A stretch of DNA of 64,000 nucleotides from Luteimonas vadosa (GCF_039543545.1 NZ_BAABJY010000002.1:62001-126000), one strand, 5' to 3'. Numbered from the stretch's first letter, positions 1 through 9,212 are shown. Notes: generated by a model not told the origin, from the sequence alone. Numbers and translations: made by a program.

Positions 1-266
1 AGCGGGGGCAGCTCGAAGGGGTCACCGGGCAGCGCGTCGGGCGCGGGGGCGGGCGGGGCGCCGCTGATCGCGACCTGGCGCGGTCCGGGGGCATCGGGCA
101 TCCCCGTCACCGAACCACTGCCGCCTTCCGGGGCAGGCAGGGTGCCGTCCGCCGCCGTGCCGCCGTTGTGGCCGCCGGCGCGGTCGCCTTCGTCGCCGCA
201 GGCGGAAAGCAGCAGTGCCGCCAGGAGGACCAGCAGGCCTGCGGAGAGGGTTCGAATACGTTGCAT
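1..266 (-). CDS. Putative lipoprotein, 3' end outside window
   Basis: Only the first 88 codons are inside the window. The protein starts with a basic residue pair, a hydrophobic stretch and a lipobox LLSAC (Cys at about residue 24), so it should be a lipid-anchored envelope protein. After the Cys it is rich in Gly, Pro and Ala with no recognisable domain. A GAGG ribosome site lies just upstream of the ATG at 266. The start is 7 bases after the stop of the DUF1439 lipoprotein gene, so the two are probably co-transcribed. The function is unknown. Confidence 0.65.
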   Translation of the reverse strand, partial: MQRIRTLSAGLLVLLAALLLSACGDEGDRAGGHNGGTAADGTLPAPEGGSGSVTGMPDAPGPRQVAISGAPPAPAPDALPGDPFELPP

Positions 267-273
267 GGCTTCC

Positions 274-837
274 TCAGCGATCCAGGTGGACGACAACCAG
301 CCCGCGCTCGATCGCGACCTTGCCGATGCGACTGCCGGCCGGCATTTTCGACAGCAGGTCGGGTTCGAGCTGGTAGACCGGTTCGCTGCGCGCGTATTCG
401 GCCAGCAGGGTGTTCAGGATACCGCGTGCGCCGCCGCCAAGTGCCGTGCCGGAGTCGGGCAGGTCGAATTGCAGCAACTCCGGATCGCTGAGGTGGAGTC
501 CGCGCGTCGCCGGGTCGTAGCGCAGGCCGCTGGCGAGCGCCAAGCGTCCGGTCGGGTTGCCACTGCCGCCCAAGCCATCGATGCCAACGTCGAAATCCAG
601 CCGCAGCCGGGATTCCCCGGGCACGATCGACAGGCCCGGGTTGGCCATCGTCACCGACACCAGCCCGCCGAGCTTGTCGAAGGTGCGGGGGAACCGCCGG
701 TCCATGGACCGTTGCAGCTGCGGCGCGGTGAACGCGACCTGGTTGTTGAGCCAGGCCGAGACCAGCCCGAGTGTGGTGCAGGCGGCCAGGACGGAGACAA
801 GGGCGGCGATGCCGATGGCTCGGAGGGAGGACGACAT
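274..837 (-). CDS. DUF1439 (YceB-like) lipoprotein
   Basis: A 187-residue protein with an N-terminal signal ending in a VLAAC lipobox, followed by a LNNQVAF..PQLQRSMDRRFPR segment and a mixed alpha/beta body typical of the DUF1439/YceB lipoproteins. Family members are lipid-anchored periplasmic proteins of unknown biochemical role with a lipid-binding-like fold. I chose the ATG at 837 because it places the signal peptide at the N-terminus; a GTG at 870 would add 11 residues before it. The next lipoprotein gene follows 7 bases downstream. The family call rests on overall resemblance. Confidence 0.7.
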   Translation of the reverse strand: MSSSLRAIGIAALVSVLAACTTLGLVSAWLNNQVAFTAPQLQRSMDRRFPRTFDKLGGLVSVTMANPGLSIVPGESRLRLDFDVGIDGLGGSGNPTGRLALASGLRYDPATRGLHLSDPELLQFDLPDSGTALGGGARGILNTLLAEYARSEPVYQLEPDLLSKMPAGSRIGKVAIERGLVVVHLDR

Positions 838-924
838 GGGCAGTTCCGCTCGGGGGACGATCGCGCGCACCCTAGCGCATCACGGTGAACGCGGCATCAT
901 CGACGAACGATGCCGTACCTGGCG

Positions 925-1377
925 TCAGTCGGGATCGGCCAGCACCCGCCGGCCGGGTTGCAGCCAGGCGACGAATACGCCCAGCAACAGCAACGCGACG
1001 GTGCCCGCCAGGATCTGCTTGGCGACCAGCACTGCCGGCAGGGGTTGGACGGCGTAATAAACCAGGTAACCCGGAATGGCGGAGAACAGCGCCAGCGCCA
1101 GGCCGAAACGCAGGCCCTGGCCAATGACCGGTTTGCCCCTGTCGTCGCCCTGTGCGTACAGCCAGGTCAACGCGGTGCCGATGCACGCATGGGCGAGCAG
1201 CATCCAACCGAAGTAGGCACCGGCTTCTGCCTTTGGGCGATACAAGCCCGGGAGCGACTGGTAGTCCGCGTCCAGCCACCAGCCATGGATGGCGAAGTCG
1301 AGCATGAGCGTGGCGATCGACACCAGCGCGGCGCAGACCCAGAAGCGCTTGCTGGAGACCAGGCGTGTGTTCTGCAT
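925..1377 (-). CDS. Small integral membrane protein, unknown function
   Basis: A 150-residue hydrophobic protein with about four predicted membrane segments (near residues 13-30, 54-72, 88-110 and 115-138) and no charged catalytic motif. There is no cleavable signal peptide. I do not recognise the family. It lies between an M23 peptidase and a lipoprotein gene on the same strand, with about 90 bases on either side, so it may belong to the same minus-strand transcript. The reading frame has normal high-GC third-position bias. Confidence 0.65.
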   Translation of the reverse strand: MQNTRLVSSKRFWVCAALVSIATLMLDFAIHGWWLDADYQSLPGLYRPKAEAGAYFGWMLLAHACIGTALTWLYAQGDDRGKPVIGQGLRFGLALALFSAIPGYLVYYAVQPLPAVLVAKQILAGTVALLLLGVFVAWLQPGRRVLADPD

Positions 1378-1469
1378 GCGGCATTCCTGGAACGCGACGG
1401 CGGCATGCTAGCGCGGGACCGGGTGCGCGTCGATGGCGGCAATACGGGCCATTCCACGGGCGCAAAAGG

Positions 1470-2081
1470 TCATCGGCCGGCGCGCGGGTCCGCGCCACCG
1501 CCCCGGGCGCGCAGCAGCGGCAATGGATCGTAGGCCCCGTTCGCTCCGTAAATGCCGTAATGCAGGTGCGGCGGCGTGCCTTGCGCATTGCCGCTGTCGC
1601 CGACCGAGCCCAGTCGATCGCCGGGCATGACGACCTGCCCGACCGCTAGGTCCTTGGTCCAGGCATCGAGGTGGGCGTAGTAGTGCCGCTCCCGTGCCGG
1701 GCCAATGATCCAGACCTGCTTCCCGCCCAGCCCGCCTTCCTGGATCGCCGCCACCACGCCACGCGTCGCGCTGAGCACCGGGGTGCCGCGCGGCGCGAAG
1801 ATGTCGACCCCGGCATGGGACCGATCCTTGCCGCGTGCGGCACCGAACGTATCGGCCACGCGCGCCGGCGCAACGCCTTCGACGGGCATGGCCAGCGACG
1901 CCGGGGGCGGCAGCCGGGACAATTCCCACAGCGCGCGCGGCCTCGCCATGAAGGGCTGGTGCCAGGCCCAATAGCCCGCGGCCGACAGGAGCGCGATCGT
2001 CGCCAGCCATGCGAGCGTCGAACGCAGGACCTGGGTGTAGTCCACGGGTGTCCGGCGCGACCGGGTGATCTCGTCATCCAT
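1470..2081 (-). CDS. M23 family peptidase, membrane-anchored
   Basis: A 203-residue protein with one N-terminal membrane segment (about residues 23-40) and a peptidase M23 (LytM/lysostaphin-like) domain. Zinc-site residues are visible: H89 and D93 in HAGVD, and H172/H174 in PHLHYG. The expected role is metallo-endopeptidase cleavage of peptidoglycan cross-bridges from the periplasmic face. It is short, with no LysM or coiled-coil region. Because the metal-binding residues are intact it is likely an active hydrolase and not a degenerate EnvC/NlpD-type activator. The start at 2081 lacks a strong ribosome site. Confidence 0.85.
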   Translation of the reverse strand: MDDEITRSRRTPVDYTQVLRSTLAWLATIALLSAAGYWAWHQPFMARPRALWELSRLPPPASLAMPVEGVAPARVADTFGAARGKDRSHAGVDIFAPRGTPVLSATRGVVAAIQEGGLGGKQVWIIGPARERHYYAHLDAWTKDLAVGQVVMPGDRLGSVGDSGNAQGTPPHLHYGIYGANGAYDPLPLLRARGGGADPRAGR

Positions 2082-2175
2082 CCGGCGAGGTTATGGCGTG
2101 GTGCCGACGCGAGGCGTCAAGGCAATGGACGCGGACCCGGGCCGCTTCCTGCAAGCGCCATCGAAGCACCACCAT

Positions 2176-2215
2176 CAAAAAGGCCGGGCCTTCCACAGGG
2201 AAGGGCACCGGCCCG
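2176..2215 (-). terminator. Rho-independent terminator of the HU-type gene
   Basis: Read on the minus strand, GGGCCGG and CCGGCC arms enclose an inner CCTTCC/GGAAGG stem and are followed by a run of five T. It lies about 45 bases after the stop of the HU-family gene and before the M23 gene start. Confidence 0.8.
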
Positions 2216-2260
2216 TTTCGGCGTCGCGCGTTACCGCGCGCCGCCGCTTGGCAACTGCGA

Positions 2261-2647
2261 TCAGGCCGCAGCGTCCTTGAGCTTCTTCAGCGGACGTGCC
2301 TTGACCTTCACCGTGGCCGGCTTGGCGGCGAACCACTGCTCTTCCTTGGTGAACGGATTGATGCCCTTGCGGCGCGGCTTGGCGGGCACCTTGACCGAAG
2401 TGATCTTCAGCATGCCCGGCAGGGTGAAGCTACCGGCACCACGCTTGCTGAGCGATGCATGCGCGGCGGATTCGAGCGAATTCATCACGGCACGGACGTC
2501 CTTGGCGGCGACGCCCGAGTGCTCCGCGATCTGTGCGACCAGGCCCGACTTGCTCAAGGGCTCCTTGATCGGCTTCATCGCTGCGGGCTTGGCAGCGGCT
2601 TTCCTCGGCGCGGCTTTCTTGGCCGCTTTTTTAGCTTTCTTCGCCAT
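2261..2647 (-). CDS. HU family DNA-binding protein with Lys/Ala-rich N-terminal tail
   Basis: A 128-residue protein in two parts. Residues 1-26 are a lysine/alanine/proline tail resembling histone H1 or AlgP-type tails. Residues 30-125 match the HU/IHF fold: a helical dimerisation part, then the beta-arm region with NPFTKEEQ and a basic end. It should bind and bend DNA non-specifically in the nucleoid. The ATG at 2647 begins directly with the basic tail; longer upstream frames are not supported. A strong terminator follows. Tailed HU-like proteins are known in Xanthomonadaceae; the effect of the tail here is inference. Confidence 0.85.
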   Translation of the reverse strand: MAKKAKKAAKKAAPRKAAAKPAAMKPIKEPLSKSGLVAQIAEHSGVAAKDVRAVMNSLESAAHASLSKRGAGSFTLPGMLKITSVKVPAKPRRKGINPFTKEEQWFAAKPATVKVKARPLKKLKDAAA

Positions 2648-2810
2648 GTGTGTGTGGTTCCGTATTCGTAGGTGGATTGTCTGGCCGACCCCGTCGGCCC
2701 CTGCAATGTAGGGCATGCGCGTCGCCGCGCCAAGTGGAAACCGCAAAAAAGAGCGGGAATTTCCGTGCCCGCAAGGAACATGCCGGAAACCGCGCGAGTG
2801 CGCGCCCGGT

Positions 2811-3221
2811 TCAACGCCGACTCCAGCGGGGGCGTACCCACCACCAGGCACCGGCGACCAACGCGGCGAAACCGGTGTATGCAGCGACGAAGACCCACCC
2901 GGGTGCTTCGAAGAAGATCAGCCGGGAAAGCCAGTGCTGCATGAAGGACTCGCCGTAAGTGGCTTGTCCTGCACGGTTTCGCAGTCCTTGCTCCCAGGTC
3001 GTGAGGGGACACAGCCTGCCCAGCCAGGCCTGCAGCGCGATGAAGAGCACCAGCACCAGGTGCGCGAGGCGAAAGCCCGGGTTCCGCACCCAACGCCAAC
3101 CCCGCCAGCCACCGGCCAGGATCAACAAGGTGCCCAGGACGACGAACGCGACGATGCCGACATGCAGGAGCAACAGGGCATCGGCGAGCGCGATCGAGAT
3201 GGCGGGGGACAGTCCAGGCAT
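2811..3221 (-). CDS. DUF2784 domain membrane protein
   Basis: A 136-residue protein with about four membrane segments and the hallmarks of DUF2784: an N-terminal ADALLLLH segment, a CPLTTWE motif in the middle and a SFMQHWLSRLIF..APGWVF segment near the C-terminus. The family is widespread in proteobacteria and has no assigned function. It stands alone, with a 163-base gap to the HU gene downstream and 260 bases upstream without a gene. Confidence 0.8.
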   Translation of the reverse strand: MPGLSPAISIALADALLLLHVGIVAFVVLGTLLILAGGWRGWRWVRNPGFRLAHLVLVLFIALQAWLGRLCPLTTWEQGLRNRAGQATYGESFMQHWLSRLIFFEAPGWVFVAAYTGFAALVAGAWWWVRPRWSRR

Positions 3222-3482
3222 GCGGGCAGCGTAGCGGGTGGGTGGCGAGGGGAATGATTTTGGCGCGAGAGGCAGGGATCAGGCCTCCCGGCTGCTTGCG
3301 GCCGGGCATTGCGTCGCCTGTGCGGGACGCAACGCTTGGAAGGGCCGGGGATGCGCGGCAAACGAACCCGCGGGCGCGAGGCGCATGTTCCCTGCGTCGC
3401 ATGGGCGCTTCGCGACCATTGCACGTTTCCCGGACGTGCGCCTGGATCGCGTGGCGCGGGCCGTGGCCGATGGCCGCGTGCG

Positions 3483-5531
3483 TCAGTCCTCGTCGTGCCG
3501 GGGCTTGTAGGCCTCCACCAGCTTCTGCTGCACCTGCGCCGGCACCGGCTCGTAGTGGCTGAAGTCCAGCGCGTAGCGCCCGCGCCCCGCGGTCACCGAT
3601 TTCAGCTCCGCCGCGTAGCCTTCAAGTTCGGACAACGGCACCTGGGCCTTGACCACGATCTCGCCGCCCTTTGTCGCGTCCGTGCCGTGGATGCGCGCGC
3701 GCTTGCTGGCGAGGCCACCGCTGATATCGCCCATGTGCTGCTCGGGGGCGTGTACGTCGAGGTCGACGATGGGTTCGAGCACCTGCGGACGGGCCTTGGA
3801 GACCGCTTCCAGGAAGGCTTTCTTCCCGGCTGCGACGAAGGCGACTTCCTTGCTGTCCACGGGGTGATGCTTGCCGTCGTAGACGATCACGCGCACGTCC
3901 TGCATCGGATAGCCAGCGACCGCGCCGCTGCCCAGCACCTGGCGCACGCCTTTCTCCACCGCCGGCAGGAACTGGCCGGGGATGGTGCCGCCCTTGACCT
4001 GGTCGACGAACTCGAACCCGCCACCGCGGGGCAGCGGTTCGATGCGCAGGAACACCTCGCCGAACTGGCCCGCGCCGCCCGTCTGCTTCTTGTGCCGGTA
4101 GTGCCCCTCGGCCTTGCCGCCCACGGTTTCGCGATAAGCGATGCGGGGCGGGCGAGTGTCGACCTGCACGCCGTGCCGGTCCTTGAGCTTGTCCAGGTGA
4201 ATGCGCAGGTGCAGGTCGGACAGCCCGCGGATCACGGTCTCGTTGGTTTCGGACTCGTGCTCGATGGTGAAGCAGGGGTCTTCCTCGGCCATCTTGTGCA
4301 ATGCGTTGGCGAGCTTCTGCTCCTGTCCCTTGCTGGCGGCCGTGACCGCCAGCCCGAACATCGGCTTGGGGAAGTCCAGCGGCGCCAGGTGGATGTGGTC
4401 TTCGGCGTGCGAGTCGTGCAGCACGGCGTCGAAGTGCAGGTCGTCGATCTTCGCCACCGCCGCGATGTCCCCGGGAATGGCGCGGTCGACCTCGACGTGG
4501 TCCTTGCCCTTGAGCTTGAACAGGTGGCCGACCTTGAACGGCTTCTTGCCATCGTCGATGAACAGCTGGGTGTCCTTCTTTACCGTGCCCTGGTAGACCC
4601 TGAAGATGCCGAGCTTGCCGACGAAGGGGTCGTTGACCACCTTGAACACGTCGGCGATGACGTGCGCCTCCGGATCGGGCTTGCATTCGACGGGCGTCGC
4701 GTCGCTGCCACTACCCTTCAGGAAGGGCGGCGCATTGGCCTCGCCCGGGTGCGGGAACAGCGTTTCGGCGATGCCCAGCAGCTCCTTGACGCCGACGCCG
4801 CTGCGCGCGGAGACGAAGCACACCGGGACCAGGTGGCCTTCGCGGAGGCACTGCTCGAAGGCGTCGTGCAGCTCCTCACCCGACAGGCCTTCCTCGCCCA
4901 GGTCCAGGTAGTGGTCCATCACCGTTTCGTTGACTTCCACCACCTGGTCGATGATCTTCTGGTGCCAGTCGGCGACCGGGCCCAGGTCGCTGTCGCCCTC
5001 GGATCGGCCGAAGCAATCGACGACCTTGCTGCCGCCCTCGGCAGGCAGGTTGAGGGGAAGCACCTCGTTGCCGAAGGTCGCCCGCAGCTCCTCCAGCAGG
5101 CCGGCGAGGTCGGCGCCGGCGTGGTCGATCTTGTTCACCACGATCACCCGGCAGAGCCTGCGCCCCTTGGCGTGCTCCATCATCCGGTGCGTGCCGTAAG
5201 CGATGCCGGTCTCGGCGTCGACCACGATGGCGACCGTTTCCACGGCGGCCAGCGCCGACAGGGTCGGGCCGCGGAAGTCGGGATAGCCCGGGGTGTCGAT
5301 CAGGTTGACGTGGATGCCCGCATGGTCGGTGCTGGCGATCGCGGCGTCGATGGAGTGGCCGCGTTCCTTCTCGATCGGGTCGTGGTCGGAGACGGTATTG
5401 CCGCGTTCGATCGTGCCTGCCGCCTGGAGGGCGCCGCCGGCGTGCAGCAGGGCTTCGAAGAGGATGGTCTTGCCGGCGCCGGGATGGCCCGCGAGGGCCA
5501 CGTTGCGGATCTGCTCGGTACTGTAGGACAT
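3483..5531 (-). CDS. fusA2: Elongation factor G-like GTPase (EF-G2 type)
   Basis: A 682-residue translational GTPase. The G1 motif GHPGAGKT is at about residues 15-22, followed by DTPGYPDF (G3) and NKID (G4), then domains II, III, IV and a C-terminal EF-G_C domain. It has the SYxTEQIRNVALAGHPGAGKT start typical of the second, EF-G-like group and not of canonical FusA from the str operon. Such paralogues are thought to act in ribosome-associated GTP hydrolysis under special conditions; the exact role is not settled. The ATG at 5531 has a GGGAG site upstream, so it is preferred over one at 5573. It is transcribed away from the OsmC gene. Confidence 0.85.
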   Translation of the reverse strand: MSYSTEQIRNVALAGHPGAGKTILFEALLHAGGALQAAGTIERGNTVSDHDPIEKERGHSIDAAIASTDHAGIHVNLIDTPGYPDFRGPTLSALAAVETVAIVVDAETGIAYGTHRMMEHAKGRRLCRVIVVNKIDHAGADLAGLLEELRATFGNEVLPLNLPAEGGSKVVDCFGRSEGDSDLGPVADWHQKIIDQVVEVNETVMDHYLDLGEEGLSGEELHDAFEQCLREGHLVPVCFVSARSGVGVKELLGIAETLFPHPGEANAPPFLKGSGSDATPVECKPDPEAHVIADVFKVVNDPFVGKLGIFRVYQGTVKKDTQLFIDDGKKPFKVGHLFKLKGKDHVEVDRAIPGDIAAVAKIDDLHFDAVLHDSHAEDHIHLAPLDFPKPMFGLAVTAASKGQEQKLANALHKMAEEDPCFTIEHESETNETVIRGLSDLHLRIHLDKLKDRHGVQVDTRPPRIAYRETVGGKAEGHYRHKKQTGGAGQFGEVFLRIEPLPRGGGFEFVDQVKGGTIPGQFLPAVEKGVRQVLGSGAVAGYPMQDVRVIVYDGKHHPVDSKEVAFVAAGKKAFLEAVSKARPQVLEPIVDLDVHAPEQHMGDISGGLASKRARIHGTDATKGGEIVVKAQVPLSELEGYAAELKSVTAGRGRYALDFSHYEPVPAQVQQKLVEAYKPRHDED

Positions 5532-5666
5532 GCGTCCGTTCTCCCTGGATAGCGGGGTGGAATGGGACGTCATGGCTGTCCGCGGGGTAGCGCAGCGACC
5601 GAGCGTGCGCTCGGCGGGCGGTCATGGCGGACGAGCAAGATAGCGCGGAGCCGAAGCGAGCGTCCC

Positions 5667-5679
5667 GTTGCAGCGCAAC
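5667..5679. promoter_or_regulatory. Palindrome between EF-G2 and OsmC genes
   Basis: A perfect inverted repeat GTTGC-AGC-GCAAC lies in the 219-base divergent intergenic region, about 70 bases before the OsmC start. It may be an operator for a peroxide or redox regulator; no regulator gene is adjacent, so this is only a candidate. Confidence 0.3.
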
Positions 5680-5750
5680 AAAACGCACGTGGGCGTAACA
5701 GGCGCGCCGCTAGCCTCGCAGTCCCTTGCTTCCCCAACAGGAGTTTCCCC

Positions 5751-6185
5751 ATGGTCGATACCCGCCACGCCACCGCACACTGGTCCGGCGACCTGAAGTC
5801 CGGTGGCGGCACCATCAGCACGCCCGCCAGCGGCTTGATGCAGGAAACCGAATACGGTTTCAACACCCGCTTCGGCGACAAGAAGGGAACCAATCCCGAA
5901 GAGCTGATCGCCGCCGCGCATGCCGCCTGCTTCACCATGGCGCTGTCGCACAAGCTCGCCGAGGCCGGGCACCCGCCGGAGGCGGTCGACTCCCGTGCCG
6001 AGGTCGACCTGTCGATGGATGGGGGCCCGCAGATCTGCGCGATCAGGTTGTCCACGAAAGCCAGGGTGCCCGGGATGGAGGGCGCGCAGTTCCGCGCGAT
6101 CGCCGACGATGCCAAGCAGAATTGCCCGGTTTCAAAGGCCTTGTCCGCCGTGCCGATCACGCTGGAGGCCGAGCTGCTGGGCTGA
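5751..6185 (+). CDS. osmC: OsmC family peroxiredoxin
   Basis: A 144-residue OsmC/Ohr-family protein. The two conserved cysteines are visible in AACFTMAL (about residue 60) and QNCPVSKAL (about residue 125). These form the thiol pair that reduces organic hydroperoxides. The GTNPEELIAAAHAACF segment and the SMDGGPQI start of the second half favour the OsmC branch over Ohr. The ATG at 5751 has an AGGAG site 5-9 bases upstream. It is transcribed alone and divergently from the EF-G2 gene. Confidence 0.88.
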   Translation: MVDTRHATAHWSGDLKSGGGTISTPASGLMQETEYGFNTRFGDKKGTNPEELIAAAHAACFTMALSHKLAEAGHPPEAVDSRAEVDLSMDGGPQICAIRLSTKARVPGMEGAQFRAIADDAKQNCPVSKALSAVPITLEAELLG

Positions 6186-6422
6186 GCGCTCCAGGTGACG
6201 TCGCGGGCAAGCCGCCACGGCGCCGCCTTGCGATGCGCGTTGACCATTGCATGGTGCCGCCTGGCCAGGCGCTGGTGCGGATGCGTGGCGGACCGCCCGG
6301 CTGTCGGGAACATGAATGCGCGTCGCCGATCGACGGTCAATCCAGCCGGATTCAGCGCGATGTCACCCCCTGCCGCCTAGGGTGAACCAAAGCGCCAGTC
6401 GGGCGCCGGGAGCCAGAACCCT

Positions 6423-7148
6423 ATGAAACGTCTTAGCGCATCCATCCTCGCACTGGGCCTCGCTGCCGCCGTCGGCACCGCGTCGGCGCAATCGGGTTAC
6501 CACAACTACCAGCCGACCGTGGACCGCTACGGCCAGGCCTACGGGGCGCAGTACGACTATGCCCGCGTGGTCCGCGTCGATCCGGTGTTCGATTCTCGGT
6601 CCGGGTACGGCACGCCCACAGCCGGGCAACGCTGCTACAGCCGGCAGGATGGGTATTACGCAGGTAGCGATCCCTACAACGACCGGAATTACGGCCGCGA
6701 CGATGGCTACTACGGCAGCGGGACCTACGGCCGCAGCGACGGGTACTACGGCAACGATCCCTATCGGCGCGACGCGGGGAGCCAGACCGGGCGCACGGTC
6801 GCCACCGTGGTCGGCGGCCTGGTCGGAGCGGTGGTCGGCAGCAAGGTGGGCGGTGGTTCGGCCCGCTACGCCACCTCCGCGTTGGGCTCGGTGGTCGGTG
6901 GCATGGCCGGCCGGGAGATCTACGAGGCGAGCCAGCGCAACCGCTATCCGCGCCAGGGCAACGTGACGGTCTGCGATCCGGTACCCGTGGGCAGCGGCGG
7001 GGGCTACTACCCCGCCAACGACGGCTACGGTGGCGGCGTCCGTGCCTACGACGTGACCTACGAATACGCCGGTCGCCGTTACACCACCCGCACCAACTAC
7101 CACCCGGGCGACAGGATCCGGGTGCGCGTGGACGTCCGTCCCGAGTAA
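6423..7148 (+). CDS. Secreted glycine-zipper 2TM domain protein
   Basis: A 241-residue exported protein with a signal peptide ending ASAQ (residues 1-23). Residues 70-125 are Tyr/Gly/Asp-rich with repeated DGYYG units. A glycine-zipper segment (VVGGLVGAVVGSKVGGG, then VVGGMAGREIYE) spans about residues 128-165, and a conserved C-terminal beta region follows. The glycine-zipper 2TM (17-kDa antigen-like) domain is common in outer-membrane-associated proteins of this group. The function is unknown. The gene is monocistronic, with a clear terminator downstream. Confidence 0.75.
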   Translation: MKRLSASILALGLAAAVGTASAQSGYHNYQPTVDRYGQAYGAQYDYARVVRVDPVFDSRSGYGTPTAGQRCYSRQDGYYAGSDPYNDRNYGRDDGYYGSGTYGRSDGYYGNDPYRRDAGSQTGRTVATVVGGLVGAVVGSKVGGGSARYATSALGSVVGGMAGREIYEASQRNRYPRQGNVTVCDPVPVGSGGGYYPANDGYGGGVRAYDVTYEYAGRRYTTRTNYHPGDRIRVRVDVRPE

Positions 7149-7206
7149 TCGCAAACAGTCCCTTCGTCGGCATTCCGGACGGAGGTGCTCCGAGGTGAGT
7201 CTGTTG

Positions 7207-7233
7207 AAGGGGCCTTCCGGCCCCTTTTTTTTT
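7207..7233 (+). terminator. Rho-independent terminator
   Basis: The perfect hairpin AAGGGGCC-TTCC-GGCCCCTT is followed by a T run, 60 bases after the stop of the glycine-zipper gene. Confidence 0.9.
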
Positions 7234-7390
7234 GCGTTCGGCGCGTGGCCGGAACGATGGCGGGCGCAATGCCGCGCTGGTGCCGGGAACGCCGAGGGCA
7301 TCCGCCGTACGCATCCGGACAACGGCGTGAGCATTGCCGGCGTCCGCGACCGTCGGCATAGTGGCGCGACATCGAACCCCGGACCCTCCC

Positions 7391-9058
7391 ATGCCCCGTT
7401 TCGCCTGGATCGTTTTGCTTTGCGTGTCGTTCGCTGGAACGACGCCTGCTTCCGAGGTGCAGTTGCTGACGGCGGCGCGCATCCACACCTCCGATCCCGC
7501 ACGCCCGGTTGCACGTGCGATGGCGTGGGATGCGTCCGGCCGGATCCTCGCCGTCGGGGAAGCCGCCGAGCTCGCCGCCCGCTACCCGCGCGCCAGGCGC
7601 ATCGACGTCGGCGATGCGACGGTGATCCCCGGCCTGATCGATGCCCACGGCCACGTCATGAACCTCGGTTACGCGTTGTTGCGCGCCGACCTGGTCGGGG
7701 CGTCCGACAAGGCCGAAGTCCTCGCGCGGCTGCAGGACTTCGAGAAGACCCTGCCCCAGGGTGCCTGGCTGCTCGGTCGCGGCTGGGACCAGAACGACTG
7801 GCCGGACCAGGTGTTCCCGACCAGCGCCGATCTGGACGCGGCCTTCCCCGATCGGCCGGTCTGGCTGGAGCGCGTGGACGGGCATGCAGGCTGGGCGAAT
7901 TCGGCCGCGATGCGCACGGTCGAACGGGACCTGTCGGGCGACTGGCAGCCGGACGGGGGCCGCATCCTGCGCGTGGACGGCAAGCCGACCGGCATCTTCG
8001 TCGACAACGCCTACGAGATCGTCGACCAGGTCGTGCCCGCGCCCGATGACGCCTTGCGCGAGGAAGCACTGGAGCGGGCACTGGAAGCCGCCGTGCGTAA
8101 CGGGCTGACCGGCGTCCACGACATGGGCACCCGGCAGGGCGAACTCGCCTTGCTGCGCCGCTTTGCCGACGCGGGCCGGCTGCCGCTGCGCATCGATGCC
8201 TATGCCGACGGCGACCGCGAGGCGCTGGCGGACCTCTGCGCCATGGGCCTGTACCGCCATCCCGGCGGCCGATTGCAGATGCGTGGGGTCAAGCTTTACG
8301 TCGATGGCGCGCTGGGCAGTCGCGGCGCCGCGCTGATCGAAGACTACAGCGACGAGCCAGGGCATCGCGGCCTGCTGGTGACGGCGCCGGGAGACTTCGA
8401 GGCGATCGTGCGCAAGGCCCATGGTTGCGGCGTGCAGGTGGCGTCGCACGCGATCGGCGACCGTGGCAACCGCATCGTGCTCGACACCTACGAAAAGGTG
8501 CTGGGCGATGCGGCCGGGGGCGACCACCGCTGGCGGATCGAGCATGCGCAGGTGGTCGCGCTCGAAGACATCCCCCGCTTCGCGCGGCTGGGCGTGATTG
8601 CGTCGATGCAGCCGACCCATGCGACGTCCGACATGCCGTGGGCGGAAACCCGTATTGGCGCCGAGCGGCTGGAGGGCGCGTATGCCTGGCGGCGTTTCCT
8701 CCAGGCCGGTGCGCGACTGGCCCTGGGTTCGGATTTCCCGGTCGAATCGGTGGACCCGCGGCTTGGCCTGCATGCCTCGGTCACGCGGCAGGATCGCGAC
8801 GGCCAACCGCCGGGCGGCTGGTTGCCCGGGCAGCGGCTCACGGCCGCCGAGGCGTTGCGAGGATTTACCGTCGACGCGGCCTTCGCCGGTCGCGACGAGG
8901 ACGTCGTGGGCCGGCTTGCCCCGGGATTGCGCGCGGACTTCGTGGTGCTGGCAGACGACCCGCTCGGCGTGGATGCATCGCGCCTCGACGACCTGCCCAT
9001 CCGTTCGACCTGGGTCGACGGCCAGCCGGTCTACGAGGCGGAAGCGACGGCTGATTGA
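7391..9058 (+). CDS. Exported amidohydrolase, YtcJ-like
   Basis: A 555-residue metal-dependent hydrolase of the YtcJ/amidohydrolase-3 group. It has an N-terminal signal peptide (about residues 1-20), a DAHGHV metal motif near residue 80, KLYVDGALGSRG in the barrel, HAIGDRGN, IEHAQ and GSDFPVE with the last metal Asp, then a C-terminal composite domain (GLRADFVVL). These enzymes hydrolyse amide, formamide or imine bonds in small molecules; the substrate here cannot be read from sequence. The signal peptide puts it in the periplasm. The ATG at 7391 immediately precedes the signal. Confidence 0.85.
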   Translation: MPRFAWIVLLCVSFAGTTPASEVQLLTAARIHTSDPARPVARAMAWDASGRILAVGEAAELAARYPRARRIDVGDATVIPGLIDAHGHVMNLGYALLRADLVGASDKAEVLARLQDFEKTLPQGAWLLGRGWDQNDWPDQVFPTSADLDAAFPDRPVWLERVDGHAGWANSAAMRTVERDLSGDWQPDGGRILRVDGKPTGIFVDNAYEIVDQVVPAPDDALREEALERALEAAVRNGLTGVHDMGTRQGELALLRRFADAGRLPLRIDAYADGDREALADLCAMGLYRHPGGRLQMRGVKLYVDGALGSRGAALIEDYSDEPGHRGLLVTAPGDFEAIVRKAHGCGVQVASHAIGDRGNRIVLDTYEKVLGDAAGGDHRWRIEHAQVVALEDIPRFARLGVIASMQPTHATSDMPWAETRIGAERLEGAYAWRRFLQAGARLALGSDFPVESVDPRLGLHASVTRQDRDGQPPGGWLPGQRLTAAEALRGFTVDAAFAGRDEDVVGRLAPGLRADFVVLADDPLGVDASRLDDLPIRSTWVDGQPVYEAEATAD

Positions 9059-9212
9059 TCCTGTCGCCGGGCCCTTCGGCAGGCCAGGGCAGGCTGGGCG
9101 CGGCGAGCACCGTGTTGGCAACAGCGATGGAACTCGTGACATCCATTGCCCGCACGCGCACGGTCGTGAAACGGGCGGGAGCGGGTCCGGTCCGCGTCAC
9201 CGATCCATTGCG

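Noticed and set aside
3309..5552. Long plus-strand open frame opposite the EF-G2 gene
   Set aside because: It is an antisense shadow of a high-GC gene. The minus-strand product has all GTPase motifs; this frame has no family signature and no ribosome site.
6640..6770. CRISPR-like or tandem DNA repeat in the glycine-zipper gene
   Set aside because: The repetition is of DGYYG codons in a coding frame and is imperfect in both spacing and sequence.
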